From NCBI RefSeq assembly GCF_003206715.1, contig NZ_PZJU01000023.1, positions 1 to 33,067 of the forward strand: 33,067 bases of DNA. Reading direction: 5' to 3'. Under the pieces are notes generated by a model. That model was not told where the DNA came from. It worked only from the letters and a program-made list of their open reading frames with translations, and searched no databases. The first letter of the stretch is position 1; each line of letters opens with the position of its first letter. The translations under genes were made by a program, and so were the position numbers. Source of the DNA: Salinicola peritrichatus. GTDB lineage: Bacteria > Pseudomonadota > Gammaproteobacteria > Pseudomonadales > Halomonadaceae. Shown here one piece after another: positions 1 through 7,748 of this stretch.

Positions 1-44
1 TCCCGCTTGAACTCGATGGAGAATGAACGACGTTTTCTAGCCAT
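1..44 (-). CDS. IS3-family transposase OrfA, 5' end only
   Basis: The first 14 residues read MARKRRSFSIEFKR and run off the window edge. A short basic start followed by F-S-x-E-F-K is typical of IS3-family OrfA proteins, whose N-terminal helix-turn-helix binds the element ends. The copy at the right edge has Thr where this one has Ile at residue 10. Whether this copy is intact cannot be seen. Confidence 0.65.
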   Translation of the reverse strand, partial: MARKRRSFSIEFKR

Positions 45-93
45 GGATCACCTCTACTTTGATGGCGACGATACCACCTAAATGGGTGTCCGG
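1..93 (-). mobile_element. IS3-family insertion sequence, left copy, terminal 93 bases
   Basis: These 93 bases are the reverse complement of 32975-33067 with three differences, at positions 16, 39 and 62. The inner boundary is where the match stops, just after GGGTGTCCGG. The element body lies to the left, outside the window. It carries the start of an OrfA-type transposase gene reading outward. The family is inferred from the OrfA N-terminus and the terminal sequence. No target-site duplication can be judged, because the outer ends are not in the window. Confidence 0.8.
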
Positions 94-120
94 GTAATCG
101 CAACCTCAGGAGCAATACCC

Positions 121-912
121 ATGCAGATCGCATCATTCATGCAGCGTAAAGGCACCATCATCACGCTGGCCGCACTCTTCGGCGCCCTGGTACTCGCCAC
201 CTCCGACGCCTCTTTCGCAGGCGGTGGTGGTACCGAATTCGAAGACGTGCGGCGACTCTCGTTCGACCGCGAGGCCAGCATCGCCAAGGCACATCAGTTG
301 ATCGACCTCTACGAGCGTACCGGCATCGGTCGTGACAAGGTGCTGATCAAGCTAGCTTCGACCTGGGAAGGCATTCGTGCTGCCGAGGTACTGGAGCGCG
401 AGGGCATCCAGTGCAACCTGACGCTGCTGTTCAGCGATGCCCAGGCCCGTGCCTGCTTCGATGCCGGGGTCTATCTGATCTCGCCGTTCGTTGGCCGTGT
501 CACCGACTGGTACAAGAAGGAGACCGGCAAGGACTACGCGTCCGAGGAAGACCCCGGCGTACAATTCGTGCGCGGCGTGTGCCGTTATGCCAGCGACTAT
601 GCCTACGACACGGTGGTCATGGGCGCGAGCTTCCGCACCACGGGGCAGATCCTCGCGCTGGCCGGCTGCAATCGCCTGACCATCTCGCCGCAACTGCTCG
701 AGGAACTCGCCGCGGCACAGGGTGAGGTCGAGCGCAAGATCAGCGACGTGGGCGAAGCCGCCGAGCGCCTGCCGGCAATGAGCGAAGCCGAATTCCGCTG
801 GGGGCATAACCAGGACGCCATGGCCAACGACAAGCTGGCCGAAGGCATCCGGCGCTTCGATGCCGACCAGGTCTCGCTGGAACAGCGCCTGGCCGAGCGT
901 CTGGGTACGTAA
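121..912 (+). pseudogene. Chimeric gene: signal peptide/pilin-like N-terminus fused to truncated transaldolase
   Basis: Residues about 46-264 match the C-terminal part of a TalB-type transaldolase, the pentose-phosphate enzyme that moves a dihydroxyacetone unit. The Schiff-base lysine is present (K78 in [11 protein letters not shown]), as are [22 protein letters not shown] and HNQD. The first 100 or so residues of a normal 310-320 residue enzyme are missing, including the N-terminal barrel strands and their catalytic Asp and Asn. Residues 1-43 instead form a basic start, a hydrophobic stretch and an A-S-F-A cleavage site followed by [10 protein letters not shown]. This resembles TraA-type conjugative pilins, as I recall them. 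The start at 121 has a good AGGAG eight bases upstream; the in-frame ATG at 82 lies inside the IS end. The fused protein is unlikely to fold as a transaldolase. The pilin assignment is inference. Confidence 0.75.
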
Positions 913-931
913 GGAAATGTTTTTTAGGCTA

Positions 932-948
932 TTGGCATGTAACTTGCT
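932..948 (+). promoter_or_regulatory. Sigma-54 (RpoN) promoter candidate for the chemoreceptor gene
   Basis: The sequence TTGGCATGTAACTTGCT fits the -24/-12 consensus TGGCAC-N5-TTGC. GG and GC are exactly ten bases apart, as RpoN requires. It lies 66 bases before the MCP start codon, leaving room for a leader. No activator site was identified. Confidence 0.6.
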
Positions 949-1014
949 GTGGTTCGATACCGCCATGCTCGCTTGAAAGCGATGCGGGGCCTCCCCGATA
1001 CAGGAGATCGAACC

Positions 1015-2080
1015 ATGCAGGACAACAATATCCTCGGCCTGGCCTACGATATTTCCGAAATGACCCGCGAGAAGGTGGGGCTGATCGAGTCGATCATGCG
1101 GCGCACTCAGATACTCGCGCTCAATGCGCGTATCGAGGCGGCTCGGGCTGGTGCAGCTGGGGCTGCCTTCGGTGTCGTCGCCCAGGAAATCGGCGATGTC
1201 TCTACCGGCATCAGCGGTATCGCCAGCGATTTCCGCACTCAGGTGGAGCGACACACTGCGCGCATCGAGGAGGCCGGAACCACCATGGAAACCGAATTCC
1301 ATGGCCAGCGCCTGACGGATCTTGCACTGAATGCCGTGGAAATCATCGACCGCAACCTCTACGAGCGTTCCTGCGACGTACGCTGGTGGGCCACCGACAG
1401 CGCTGTGGTCGCCGCTGCACAAATGCCTGATGATGGAGAACGAACCGGCTACGCCGCCTCGCGTCTGGCCACTATCCTGCGTTCTTACACTGTCTATCTT
1501 GATCTGTGGATCACCGACCGCCAAGGACGTGTCATCGCCAATGGCCGTCCCGAACGCCGTTGGCACCGACGTCTCGCGCAGTGCCTGGTTCCGTCAGGCC
1601 ATGCGCACCGCTACCGGAGACGATTTCACCGTGGCCGACATCGCTCGTAATACCCAACTCGACGAAGCCGCCGTGGCCACCTATGCCACGGCCATTCGCG
1701 AGGAGGGGCGCTTCGACGGCGAGCTGCTGGGTGTGTTGGGCATCTTCTTCGGCTGGCCCCCCCAGGCCGGCACCGTGGTGTCGGGTGTGGGACTCTCCGA
1801 CGAGGGGCGCGAGACCAGCCGGGTCATGTTGCTCGATGCCAAGCATCGCATCATTGCCGACTCGCGCAGTGAGGCTACGCTCGGCGAGACCTATCCTCTC
1901 GCACCGGAAGCCAGAAAACGGGGCTATGACATCTACGACGATCGTATCGTCGCCTTTGCCGAAACGCCGGGTTACGAGACCTACGCTGGCCTGGGCTGGT
2001 ACGGCGTCATCGAGTACCGGCTCAAGGCGTCTGCGGGCGCGCCCCGGCGGCGGGAGTCTGCCAAGCTAGCTGCACTATGA
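1015..2080 (+). pseudogene. Cytosolic methyl-accepting-type receptor with C-terminal Cache-like domain, frameshifted
   Basis: The reading starts at ATG 1015 behind CAGGAG. Residues about 20-65 contain ILALNARIEAARAG and FGVVAQEIGDVS, the conserved hairpin tip of MCP signalling domains that contacts CheA and CheW. The rest (WWATDSAVVAA, YLDLWITDRQGRVIANGRP, then SAWFRQAM and GVLGIFFGW in another frame) looks like a Cache/PDC small-molecule sensor. No membrane segment is seen, so the protein should be soluble, with the sensor after the signalling part, the reverse of the classical order. The frame changes between about 1545 and 1565, where the first frame runs into a stop at 1650 while the second continues to 2080. 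One missing or extra base would explain this. It is either a real pseudogene or a sequencing error. About 355 residues if restored. Confidence 0.75.
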
Positions 2081-2116
2081 TGGTGCTGATCATTTATCAA
2101 TGAACGACCTGCTCTT

Positions 2117-2142
2117 CATCGGCGCCTGAAAAGGCGCCGATG
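2117..2142. terminator. Hairpin between convergent genes, probable bidirectional terminator
   Basis: CATCGGCGCC and GGCGCCGATG form a perfect ten-base-pair stem around a six-base loop. It sits between the 3' ends of the chemoreceptor (+) and the flavin oxidoreductase (-). Neither side has a strong T run, so efficient intrinsic termination is not certain. Confidence 0.55.
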
Positions 2143-2159
2143 TTCTGCAAAACCACTGC

Positions 2160-3154
2160 TTACCCTTTCCAAATATCGGCCAGAATCTCGAAGGAGCGCA
2201 GACGGTCAGCCTGGGCATAGACCTCGGTAGCGACCATCAATTCGTCAGCGCCGGTCTGCTCGAGGAAACGCTCCAGGCCGTCACGTACCGTCTGCGGCCC
2301 GCCGATCACCGCCGCGCCGAGGTTCTGGTTGACCATGGCCTGCTCCTGCGGTGACCAGTCAAGCTGTTCGACCGGTGGCAGGGCGCGAGTGCTGCGGCCT
2401 CGGATCAGGTTAAGGAACTTCTGCTGGGCGGTGGTCGCCAGGAAACGCGCCTGCTCGTCGCTGTCGGCGGCGATCAGCGGCATGCCGACCATCGCGTAGG
2501 GCTTGTTCAGCACCGCGGAGGGGCGGAACTGCTCGCGATACAGGCGTAGCGCCTCGAACAGATAGCCGGGCGCGAACTGCGCGGCAAAGGCGAAGGGCAG
2601 GCCCAGGCGTGCGGCGAGCTGGGCGCTGTAGCCACTCGAGCCGAGCAGCCAGATCGGTACATGCGTCCCTTGGCCAGGCATGGCACGTACGCGCTGGTGG
2701 AGCGCCGGATCGCCCAGGTAGCGGCGCAGCTCGTCGAGCTGATCGGGGAAGTCATTCACGCCGGAGCGCGGATCGCGACGCATCGCCGCCATGGTAGCAC
2801 CGTCGGAGCCCGGCGCACGGCCCAGCCCCAGATCGATGCGCCCGGGATAGAGCGTTTCCAGCGTGCCGAATTGCTCGGCGATTACCAGTGGCGGATGGTT
2901 GGGCAGCATGATCCCGCCGGCACCCACGCGAATGCGCTGGGTGGCACCGGCAACATGCCCGATCAGCACTGCGGTAGCGGCGTTGGCGATGCCGTCGATG
3001 TTGTGATGCTCGGCCAACAGTAGCGCTGGAAGCCCAGCGCCTCGACATGCCGGGCCAGTTCGACGGTGTTGGCGAAGGTCTCGGCGACGTCGCCGCCCTG
3101 ACGGATCGGCGCCAGGTCGAGGACGGATAACGGTGTGGAAGCGAGTCGGCGCAT
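2160..3154 (-). pseudogene. LLM-class (luciferase-like) flavin-dependent oxidoreductase, YhbW-like, frameshifted
   Basis: The family is the single-component bacterial-luciferase-like group, which binds FMN in a TIM barrel. Visible family blocks are [15 protein letters not shown] at the N-terminus, then [40 protein letters not shown] and [12 protein letters not shown]. The start at 3154 has AGGAGG in front. At about 3018-3025 the frame changes: the expected RYWLAEHHN reads RYCWPSITT, consistent with one lost base in TGGCTGGCC. Restored length would be about 331 residues, normal for the family. The physiological substrate is unknown. It may be a real pseudogene or a base-calling error. Confidence 0.8.
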
Positions 3155-3269
3155 GGGGCCTCCTGAACGATGAGTGGGACGTGGTCGTTAGCGTCCTCAG
3201 TAGCCGTCAAGATGGCGATGCCCTACGGAAATCTCAAGTCGAATTGCCGACTAATGTCGTGCTGACAGG

Positions 3270-4325
3270 CTAGACATTTTCCGGAGTGAAGATATCAATG
3301 GGTAGTATGATTCGCTTCGACGCGCCTGGTTGCGTGTCCATGTCGCTATCCAGGGAGGCCAGCAAGGCCGCCACTGCCCGTTCGGCCAGTTCGCGACGAG
3401 GCAAGGACAGTACCAGGTCGACCGTGCCATCAATCAGGGCAGCTCGTGTGGTTGCTGTCAGATCGTGGCAGATCGTCACCAGGCCTGGGCGCGGAGATTC
3501 GCGTAGGACATCGATGACCCCTTCGATACCGCCACCCGCCACGTAAAGGCCACCGAGAGTCGCCTCGCTATCGAGCAGGCGACGCAAGGCCTGTGCCGCC
3601 ACGGCCGGATCCTCTCCGGTAAAAATTGGCTCGATCACCGAAAACTGTGGTGCTCGCTCACGCAAGTAGCCCCGAAAGCCGGTCTCGTGCAGCTCCTGGC
3701 TGACATAGCGATGGCTGCCGGTAATGATGCCCAGCGGCCCATGCGTGGCCATGCGGGACATCGCCCAGGCTGCCGTACGACCTACCTTGCGACAATCATG
3801 ACCGACGTAGCCAGCACAGCCGCTGTCGGCCGCCAGGTCCGTGACCAGGGCGAACACCGGCACGCCCTGATCGCGTAACTGGCCGATGGTCTGCGCCACC
3901 ACGGGATGGTCGGTCGACACTACGCCGATGGCATCCACCGTGGCGCCGAGTCGAGCCAGGGCGGCAGCCACCCTGTCGGGCTCTAGGATCTCGAGATATT
4001 CGACGATAGGGGTGACATGCATGTCACGATAGCTTCTTGATGCATCTATCAAGGCGTCGGCCAGTACCCGGTAAACCGCCGTGGTACGCTTTTGCAGTAC
4101 GAAACCCAGCCTCTTTGAAGGGCGTTGCGGTACTCGCGAGGGATCCTCGCTGATGGGCATGAGTCTTTGATAGCCGAGTGTTTCTGCGGCCTTGCGGACT
4201 TTTTCAGCGGTCTGGGGGCGCACATTGGCGCGCCCGCTGAGTACACGGTCCACAGTAGCCACCCCGACGCCGGCAGCCTTGGCGACATCGACCATGGTAG
4301 GGGTGGACGGCGTGTTTTCGGTCAT
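3270..4325 (-). CDS. LacI-family transcriptional regulator of the adjacent cyclitol operon
   Basis: A 351-residue protein of normal LacI length. Residues about 10-56 are the helix-turn-helix and hinge region (MVDVAKAAGVGVATVDRVLS, GRANVRP, AEKVRKAAETLGY). The rest is a periplasmic-binding-protein-like ligand domain (GVVSTDHPVVAQTI, GVPVFALVTD, GIITGSHRYVSQELHETGFRGYL). The TVDRVL form of the recognition helix is common in LacI proteins with sugar or polyol ligands. It is divergent from the iolE-like operon, with 78 bases between the start codons that contain a repeated TATCTATCA element. It is therefore the likely repressor of that operon and of itself. The effector is unknown; an inositol isomer or inosose is a guess from the neighbours. 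Confidence 0.9.
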   Translation of the reverse strand: MTENTPSTPTMVDVAKAAGVGVATVDRVLSGRANVRPQTAEKVRKAAETLGYQRLMPISEDPSRVPQRPSKRLGFVLQKRTTAVYRVLADALIDASRSYRDMHVTPIVEYLEILEPDRVAAALARLGATVDAIGVVSTDHPVVAQTIGQLRDQGVPVFALVTDLAADSGCAGYVGHDCRKVGRTAAWAMSRMATHGPLGIITGSHRYVSQELHETGFRGYLRERAPQFSVIEPIFTGEDPAVAAQALRRLLDSEATLGGLYVAGGGIEGVIDVLRESPRPGLVTICHDLTATTRAALIDGTVDLVLSLPRRELAERAVAALLASLDSDMDTQPGASKRIILPIDIFTPENV

Positions 4326-4341
4326 GGATGCTCACCTTTAA

Positions 4342-4376
4342 TGATAGATAAATCATTGTATCTATCAAATCTATCA
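4342..4376. promoter_or_regulatory. Putative operator for the LacI-family regulator
   Basis: TGATAGATA (4342-4350) and TATCTATCA (4359-4367) form an inverted repeat with an eight-base spacer. A further copy of ATCTATCA follows at 4369-4376. The cluster lies in the middle of the 78-base divergent gap. The symmetry and position suit a LacI-type operator, although the usual central CG is absent. Confidence 0.55.
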
Positions 4377-4403
4377 AAAGGAATCGTGACCGGAGATAGT
4401 AGC

Positions 4404-5327
4404 ATGACGCAGACCTTGACAGCGCGGCTGGACGCGCATGACCTCAGCTTGGGAATCAATCCGCTGGGCTGGACCAACGATGTCATCCAGGAATTCGGCG
4501 ACAACACTTCCGTCGAGACGTTTCTCGATGAGGCGGCCTCATGCGGTTATCAAGGGGTCGAGATGGGCCGCAAGTTCCCCCGTGAGGTCAACGTGCTCAA
4601 GCCGCTGCTGGGCAATTACGGGCTGCGACTGGCCAGTGGCTGGTATTCCGGTTTCGTGGCCGAGCGCGACGTGGCTGATGAGCTCGATGCCGTGGCCGAA
4701 CATGCCGAGTTGCTGGCGGCCTGTGGCGCCCGGGTCATGGTCTACGGCGAGTGTGGCCGAATGCCGGGAAGCGCCCCATTGGACGAGCCCCTATCGAAGA
4801 CACCGAGCCTGAACGGCGAGGAATGGGCAGCTTATGGCGAGCGTCTGACCCGGTTCGCCGAAGCGCTGCGTTCACGCCACGGCATTGCGATCGCCTACCA
4901 CGCCCACTTGATGATGCTGGCCGAGAGCGAAGCGGAGATCGATGCATTGATGGCCAACAGCGGCGAAGCCGTGGGGCTGCTGTTCGACACCGGTCATGTG
5001 GTGGCTGGGGGCGGTGACATGAGCGCGCTGTTGCAACGCCATGGCGCGCGGATCAACCACCTGCACCTCAAGGATATCCGTCGCGAGGTCATGGCCCACG
5101 TGCGTAGTCAAGACGCCAGCTTCAACCAGGGCGTGCGTGATGGCATGTTCACCGTGCCCGGTGATGGCTACCTGGACTTCGCACCCGTGCTCGAATTTGC
5201 CCTGTCGCCGGCCTATCGCGGTTGGTTGATCGTCGAGGCCGAACAGGACCCGCAGAAGGCCCCATCGCGCCAGATGGCCGAGGCGGCCTGGGCACATGTC
5301 GACCGGCAACTGGCCCGTCTGGGCTGA
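4404..5327 (+). CDS. IolE-like inosose dehydratase paralogue (sugar phosphate isomerase/epimerase family)
   Basis: A 307-residue TIM-barrel protein, clearly a paralogue of the iolE product at 18406-19305. Shared blocks are LGINPLxWTND near residue 12, the K-F-P-R segment, L-x-SGWYS, AYHxHL, LLxDxGH, INHLHLKDIR against [17 protein letters not shown] and WLxVEAEQDP. IolE removes water from 2-keto-myo-inositol using a divalent metal; the E, D and H residues of the barrel face appear kept. ATG 4404 follows GGAGATAG. It heads an operon of three dehydrogenases, so it probably dehydrates the keto-cyclitol that one of them makes. Having two IolE-type enzymes under different regulators suggests a different stereoisomer or a methylated inositol; that is inference. 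Confidence 0.85.
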   Translation: MTQTLTARLDAHDLSLGINPLGWTNDVIQEFGDNTSVETFLDEAASCGYQGVEMGRKFPREVNVLKPLLGNYGLRLASGWYSGFVAERDVADELDAVAEHAELLAACGARVMVYGECGRMPGSAPLDEPLSKTPSLNGEEWAAYGERLTRFAEALRSRHGIAIAYHAHLMMLAESEAEIDALMANSGEAVGLLFDTGHVVAGGGDMSALLQRHGARINHLHLKDIRREVMAHVRSQDASFNQGVRDGMFTVPGDGYLDFAPVLEFALSPAYRGWLIVEAEQDPQKAPSRQMAEAAWAHVDRQLARLG

Positions 5328-5352
5328 TTTTTCCCTGCAAGGAGGCTTCATC

Positions 5353-6516
5353 ATGGCTCGTACACTCAATATCGGCTTGATCGGCAGCGGCTTCATGGGG
5401 CAGGCACATGCCGACGCCTATCATCGCGTCCGGCTACTGTATCGCGACCTCCCGCTGACCCTTCGCCTGTACGCTATCGCTGACCAAGGCGAGACGGCGG
5501 CCGAAGCAGCACGCGAGCGGCTTGGCTTCGAAAAGGGCTATGGCGACTGGCGGCAACTGGTGGCCGATCCCCAAGTAGACGTAGTGGACATCACCTCACC
5601 TAATGCCTTGCACTTTGACATGGCGATGCTGGCCATCGAACACGGCAAGCATGTCTATTGCGAGAAGCCACTGGCAATGAACGACGACCAGGCGAGTGCC
5701 ATGCATGAAGCGGCGGAAAAGCGTGGCGTCAAGACGATGGTGGCGTTCAACAATATCAAGACCCCGGCGGCGCTACTTGCCAAGCAACTGATCGACGCCG
5801 GCGAGATCGGCCGGCCGATTCGCTTTCGCGGCACCTTCGACCAAGGCTTCTTCAACGACCCCAACCTGCCGTGGTCCTGGCGCTGTTCTCGTGAGGGGGC
5901 CGGCACCGGTGCGCTGGGCGATCTGGGGGCGCACGTGATCAGCGTCGCGCAGTTTCTGATGGGCGATATCAGCGAGGTCAATTGCCAGGCCCAGACCCAG
6001 ATCACCGAGCGGCCAGTACCTTCGAGCGATGCTGGCTACGCCAGCCAGGTCGAGGCCGACGCCGAGATGCGCCGGGTCGAGAATGAGGACCAGACCCAAT
6101 CGTTGGTTCGTTTCGCCTCGGGGGCAGCCGGGGTGATCGAGAGTTCGCGCTTGGCCGCCGGGCGGGTGTTCGGCATCTATTGGGAAGTCTCGGGCACCGA
6201 GGGCACGCTCTACATGGACGGCGAGCGCTTCAATGAGCTGCAGGTGTTCCGTTTCAACGACGACAAGCGCGACCGTGGTTTCAAGACACTGTTCGCTGGC
6301 TCACAGATACCGGCCTATGGCGCCTTCTTCGGCTTTGACTTCGGTGGCGGCGGGCTCGGTTTCTTCGATGTCAAGGTGATCGAGATTTATGACCTGATCC
6401 ATGGCATTGCCGGCAAGACGGGCTGTTATCCGGACTTCGCCTTCGGACGACGCAACCAGCGCATCATCACGGCCATGGACGAATCGGCGCACTCCAGCCA
6501 GTGGGTGCGCGTCTGA
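5353..6516 (+). CDS. Gfo/Idh/MocA-family NAD(P)-dependent oxidoreductase
   Basis: A 387-residue protein with an N-terminal Rossmann fold (IGLIGSGFMGQAHADAY, residues 7-23) and the family EKP motif with K105. The substrate-side D190 and H194 lie in GALGDLGAHVISVAQFL, matching the Lys-Asp-His set of inositol dehydrogenases. The start has AGGAGG seven bases upstream and lies 25 bases after the iolE-like gene, so the two are co-transcribed. The C-terminal part has a long insert (residues about 205-245) and a glycine-rich FGFDFGGGGLGF stretch. Likely activity: oxidation or reduction of a ring hydroxyl or keto group of a cyclitol or sugar. The exact substrate cannot be read from the sequence. Confidence 0.85.
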   Translation: MARTLNIGLIGSGFMGQAHADAYHRVRLLYRDLPLTLRLYAIADQGETAAEAARERLGFEKGYGDWRQLVADPQVDVVDITSPNALHFDMAMLAIEHGKHVYCEKPLAMNDDQASAMHEAAEKRGVKTMVAFNNIKTPAALLAKQLIDAGEIGRPIRFRGTFDQGFFNDPNLPWSWRCSREGAGTGALGDLGAHVISVAQFLMGDISEVNCQAQTQITERPVPSSDAGYASQVEADAEMRRVENEDQTQSLVRFASGAAGVIESSRLAAGRVFGIYWEVSGTEGTLYMDGERFNELQVFRFNDDKRDRGFKTLFAGSQIPAYGAFFGFDFGGGGLGFFDVKVIEIYDLIHGIAGKTGCYPDFAFGRRNQRIITAMDESAHSSQWVRV

Positions 6517-6572
6517 GTGCCGGACCGGCACATGTCTTTTCCCTGTGTCTCGCAGCAACGGAATACACAACG

Positions 6573-7748
6573 ATGACAGCCAACAGAATTCGTATTGGCA
6601 TGGTCGGTGGTGGCCCCGGATCGGGGATTGCCGGCGTCCATCGCATGGGCATGCGCCTGGATGATCGTTTCATGCTGGTCGCCGGCGCCTTTTCACGCTC
6701 CCTGGACAAGTCCCGGCAGACGGCCGCCGAACTGGGCGTCGATGAAGAGCGTACCTACGCAGACTATCAGCAGATGGCGCGCGAAGAGGCATCGCGCGAC
6801 GATGGCATCGAAGTAGTGTCCATCGTCACACCGAACAGCAGTCACTACCCGGTGGCCCGCGCCTTTCTTGAGCAGGGCATTCACGTAGTCTGCGACAAGC
6901 CGATGACAGGCAGCCTGGAAGAAGCCGAAGCCTTGCATGCACTGGCGGATAGCCAAGGATGCTTCTTTGCCTTGACGCACAACTACAGCGCCTACGCCAT
7001 GGTTCGCCATGCGGTTCAGTTGGTGCGGGACGGTGCCTTGGGCAAGCTGCGCATCGTCATGGTCGAGCATGCCTCGGGATGGGCCGCAGACAACGTCGAG
7101 CGCGACCTCGACAACAAGCAGGCAGCCTGGCGTCTCGACCCCAAGCAGTCCGGGGAGGCCAGCCTGGTCTTCGATCTGGGCACCCACGCGCACCAGTTGA
7201 TGCGGTTTGTCAGCGGGCTCGAGGTGGAGGAGGTTGCCGCCGAGATGCAGACCTGCGTGCCCGGTCGGCGTGTCTTCGACGATGCTCATGTCCAGTTGCG
7301 TCTGTCCGGCGGCGTGCGTGGTTCGCTCTGGGCGAGCATGGCGGCGACCGGTCACGAGCACGGTCTTCGCATCCGCGTGTTTGGCGATAAGGCCTCGCTG
7401 GAATGGCATCAGATGGACCCGCACTATCTGTCCGTGAATTATCCCGGTGGCCGTCGCGAAACCCTCGTTCAGGGACATAGTGGCATGAGCGACGCCCAGG
7501 CCCGGTTAACGCGTGTCGGGCTTGGCCATCCCGAAGGATTCATCGAGTCGTTTGCCAACCTCTACAGCGATGTGGCCGAGGTCATCGGGCGCTATCGCAA
7601 AGAGGGGCTGAACCGGTATGAAGACATTCCGCTGCCTACCACTCGCGATGGCCTGCTGGGTGTGAAATTCGTAATGGCTGTCAGCGAATCGCACCGTCAA
7701 CAGGGGCGCTGGGTCACAGTTGATCCCTACCAGGAGATACCTTCATGA
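6573..7748 (+). CDS. Gfo/Idh/MocA-family oxidoreductase, second of three in the operon
   Basis: A 391-residue protein. The Rossmann motif is IGMVGGGPGSGIAGVHR (residues 8-24). The EKP lysine motif appears as DKP (K109), a common variant. D201 and H205 lie in LVFDLGTHAHQL. The start at 6573 was chosen because the Rossmann strand begins five residues later; the upstream in-frame extension to 6501 has no family similarity. The Shine-Dalgarno is weak. It follows the previous gene by 56 bases and overlaps the next by four (ATGA), indicating translational coupling. The H-N-Y-S-A-Y segment and the W-R-L-D-P-K-Q-S-G-E-A-S block set it apart from the two neighbouring dehydrogenases. Substrate unknown; a keto-cyclitol or keto-sugar is likely. 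Confidence 0.85.
   Translation: MTANRIRIGMVGGGPGSGIAGVHRMGMRLDDRFMLVAGAFSRSLDKSRQTAAELGVDEERTYADYQQMAREEASRDDGIEVVSIVTPNSSHYPVARAFLEQGIHVVCDKPMTGSLEEAEALHALADSQGCFFALTHNYSAYAMVRHAVQLVRDGALGKLRIVMVEHASGWAADNVERDLDNKQAAWRLDPKQSGEASLVFDLGTHAHQLMRFVSGLEVEEVAAEMQTCVPGRRVFDDAHVQLRLSGGVRGSLWASMAATGHEHGLRIRVFGDKASLEWHQMDPHYLSVNYPGGRRETLVQGHSGMSDAQARLTRVGLGHPEGFIESFANLYSDVAEVIGRYRKEGLNRYEDIPLPTTRDGLLGVKFVMAVSESHRQQGRWVTVDPYQEIPS

Noticed and set aside
229-240. Adjacent GGTACC and GAATTC (KpnI and EcoRI sites) near the chimera junction, suggesting cloning-vector sequence
   Set aside because: They read in frame as the natural-looking GGTEF of a pilin-like start, and no other vector sequence is seen nearby. 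Two six-base sites side by side can occur by chance.
352-1566. Long open frame (404 residues) on the minus strand
   Set aside because: It lies across the transaldolase part and the chemoreceptor on the other strand. Its translation has no family resemblance and it has no good ribosome site; GC-rich genes often leave such open antisense frames.
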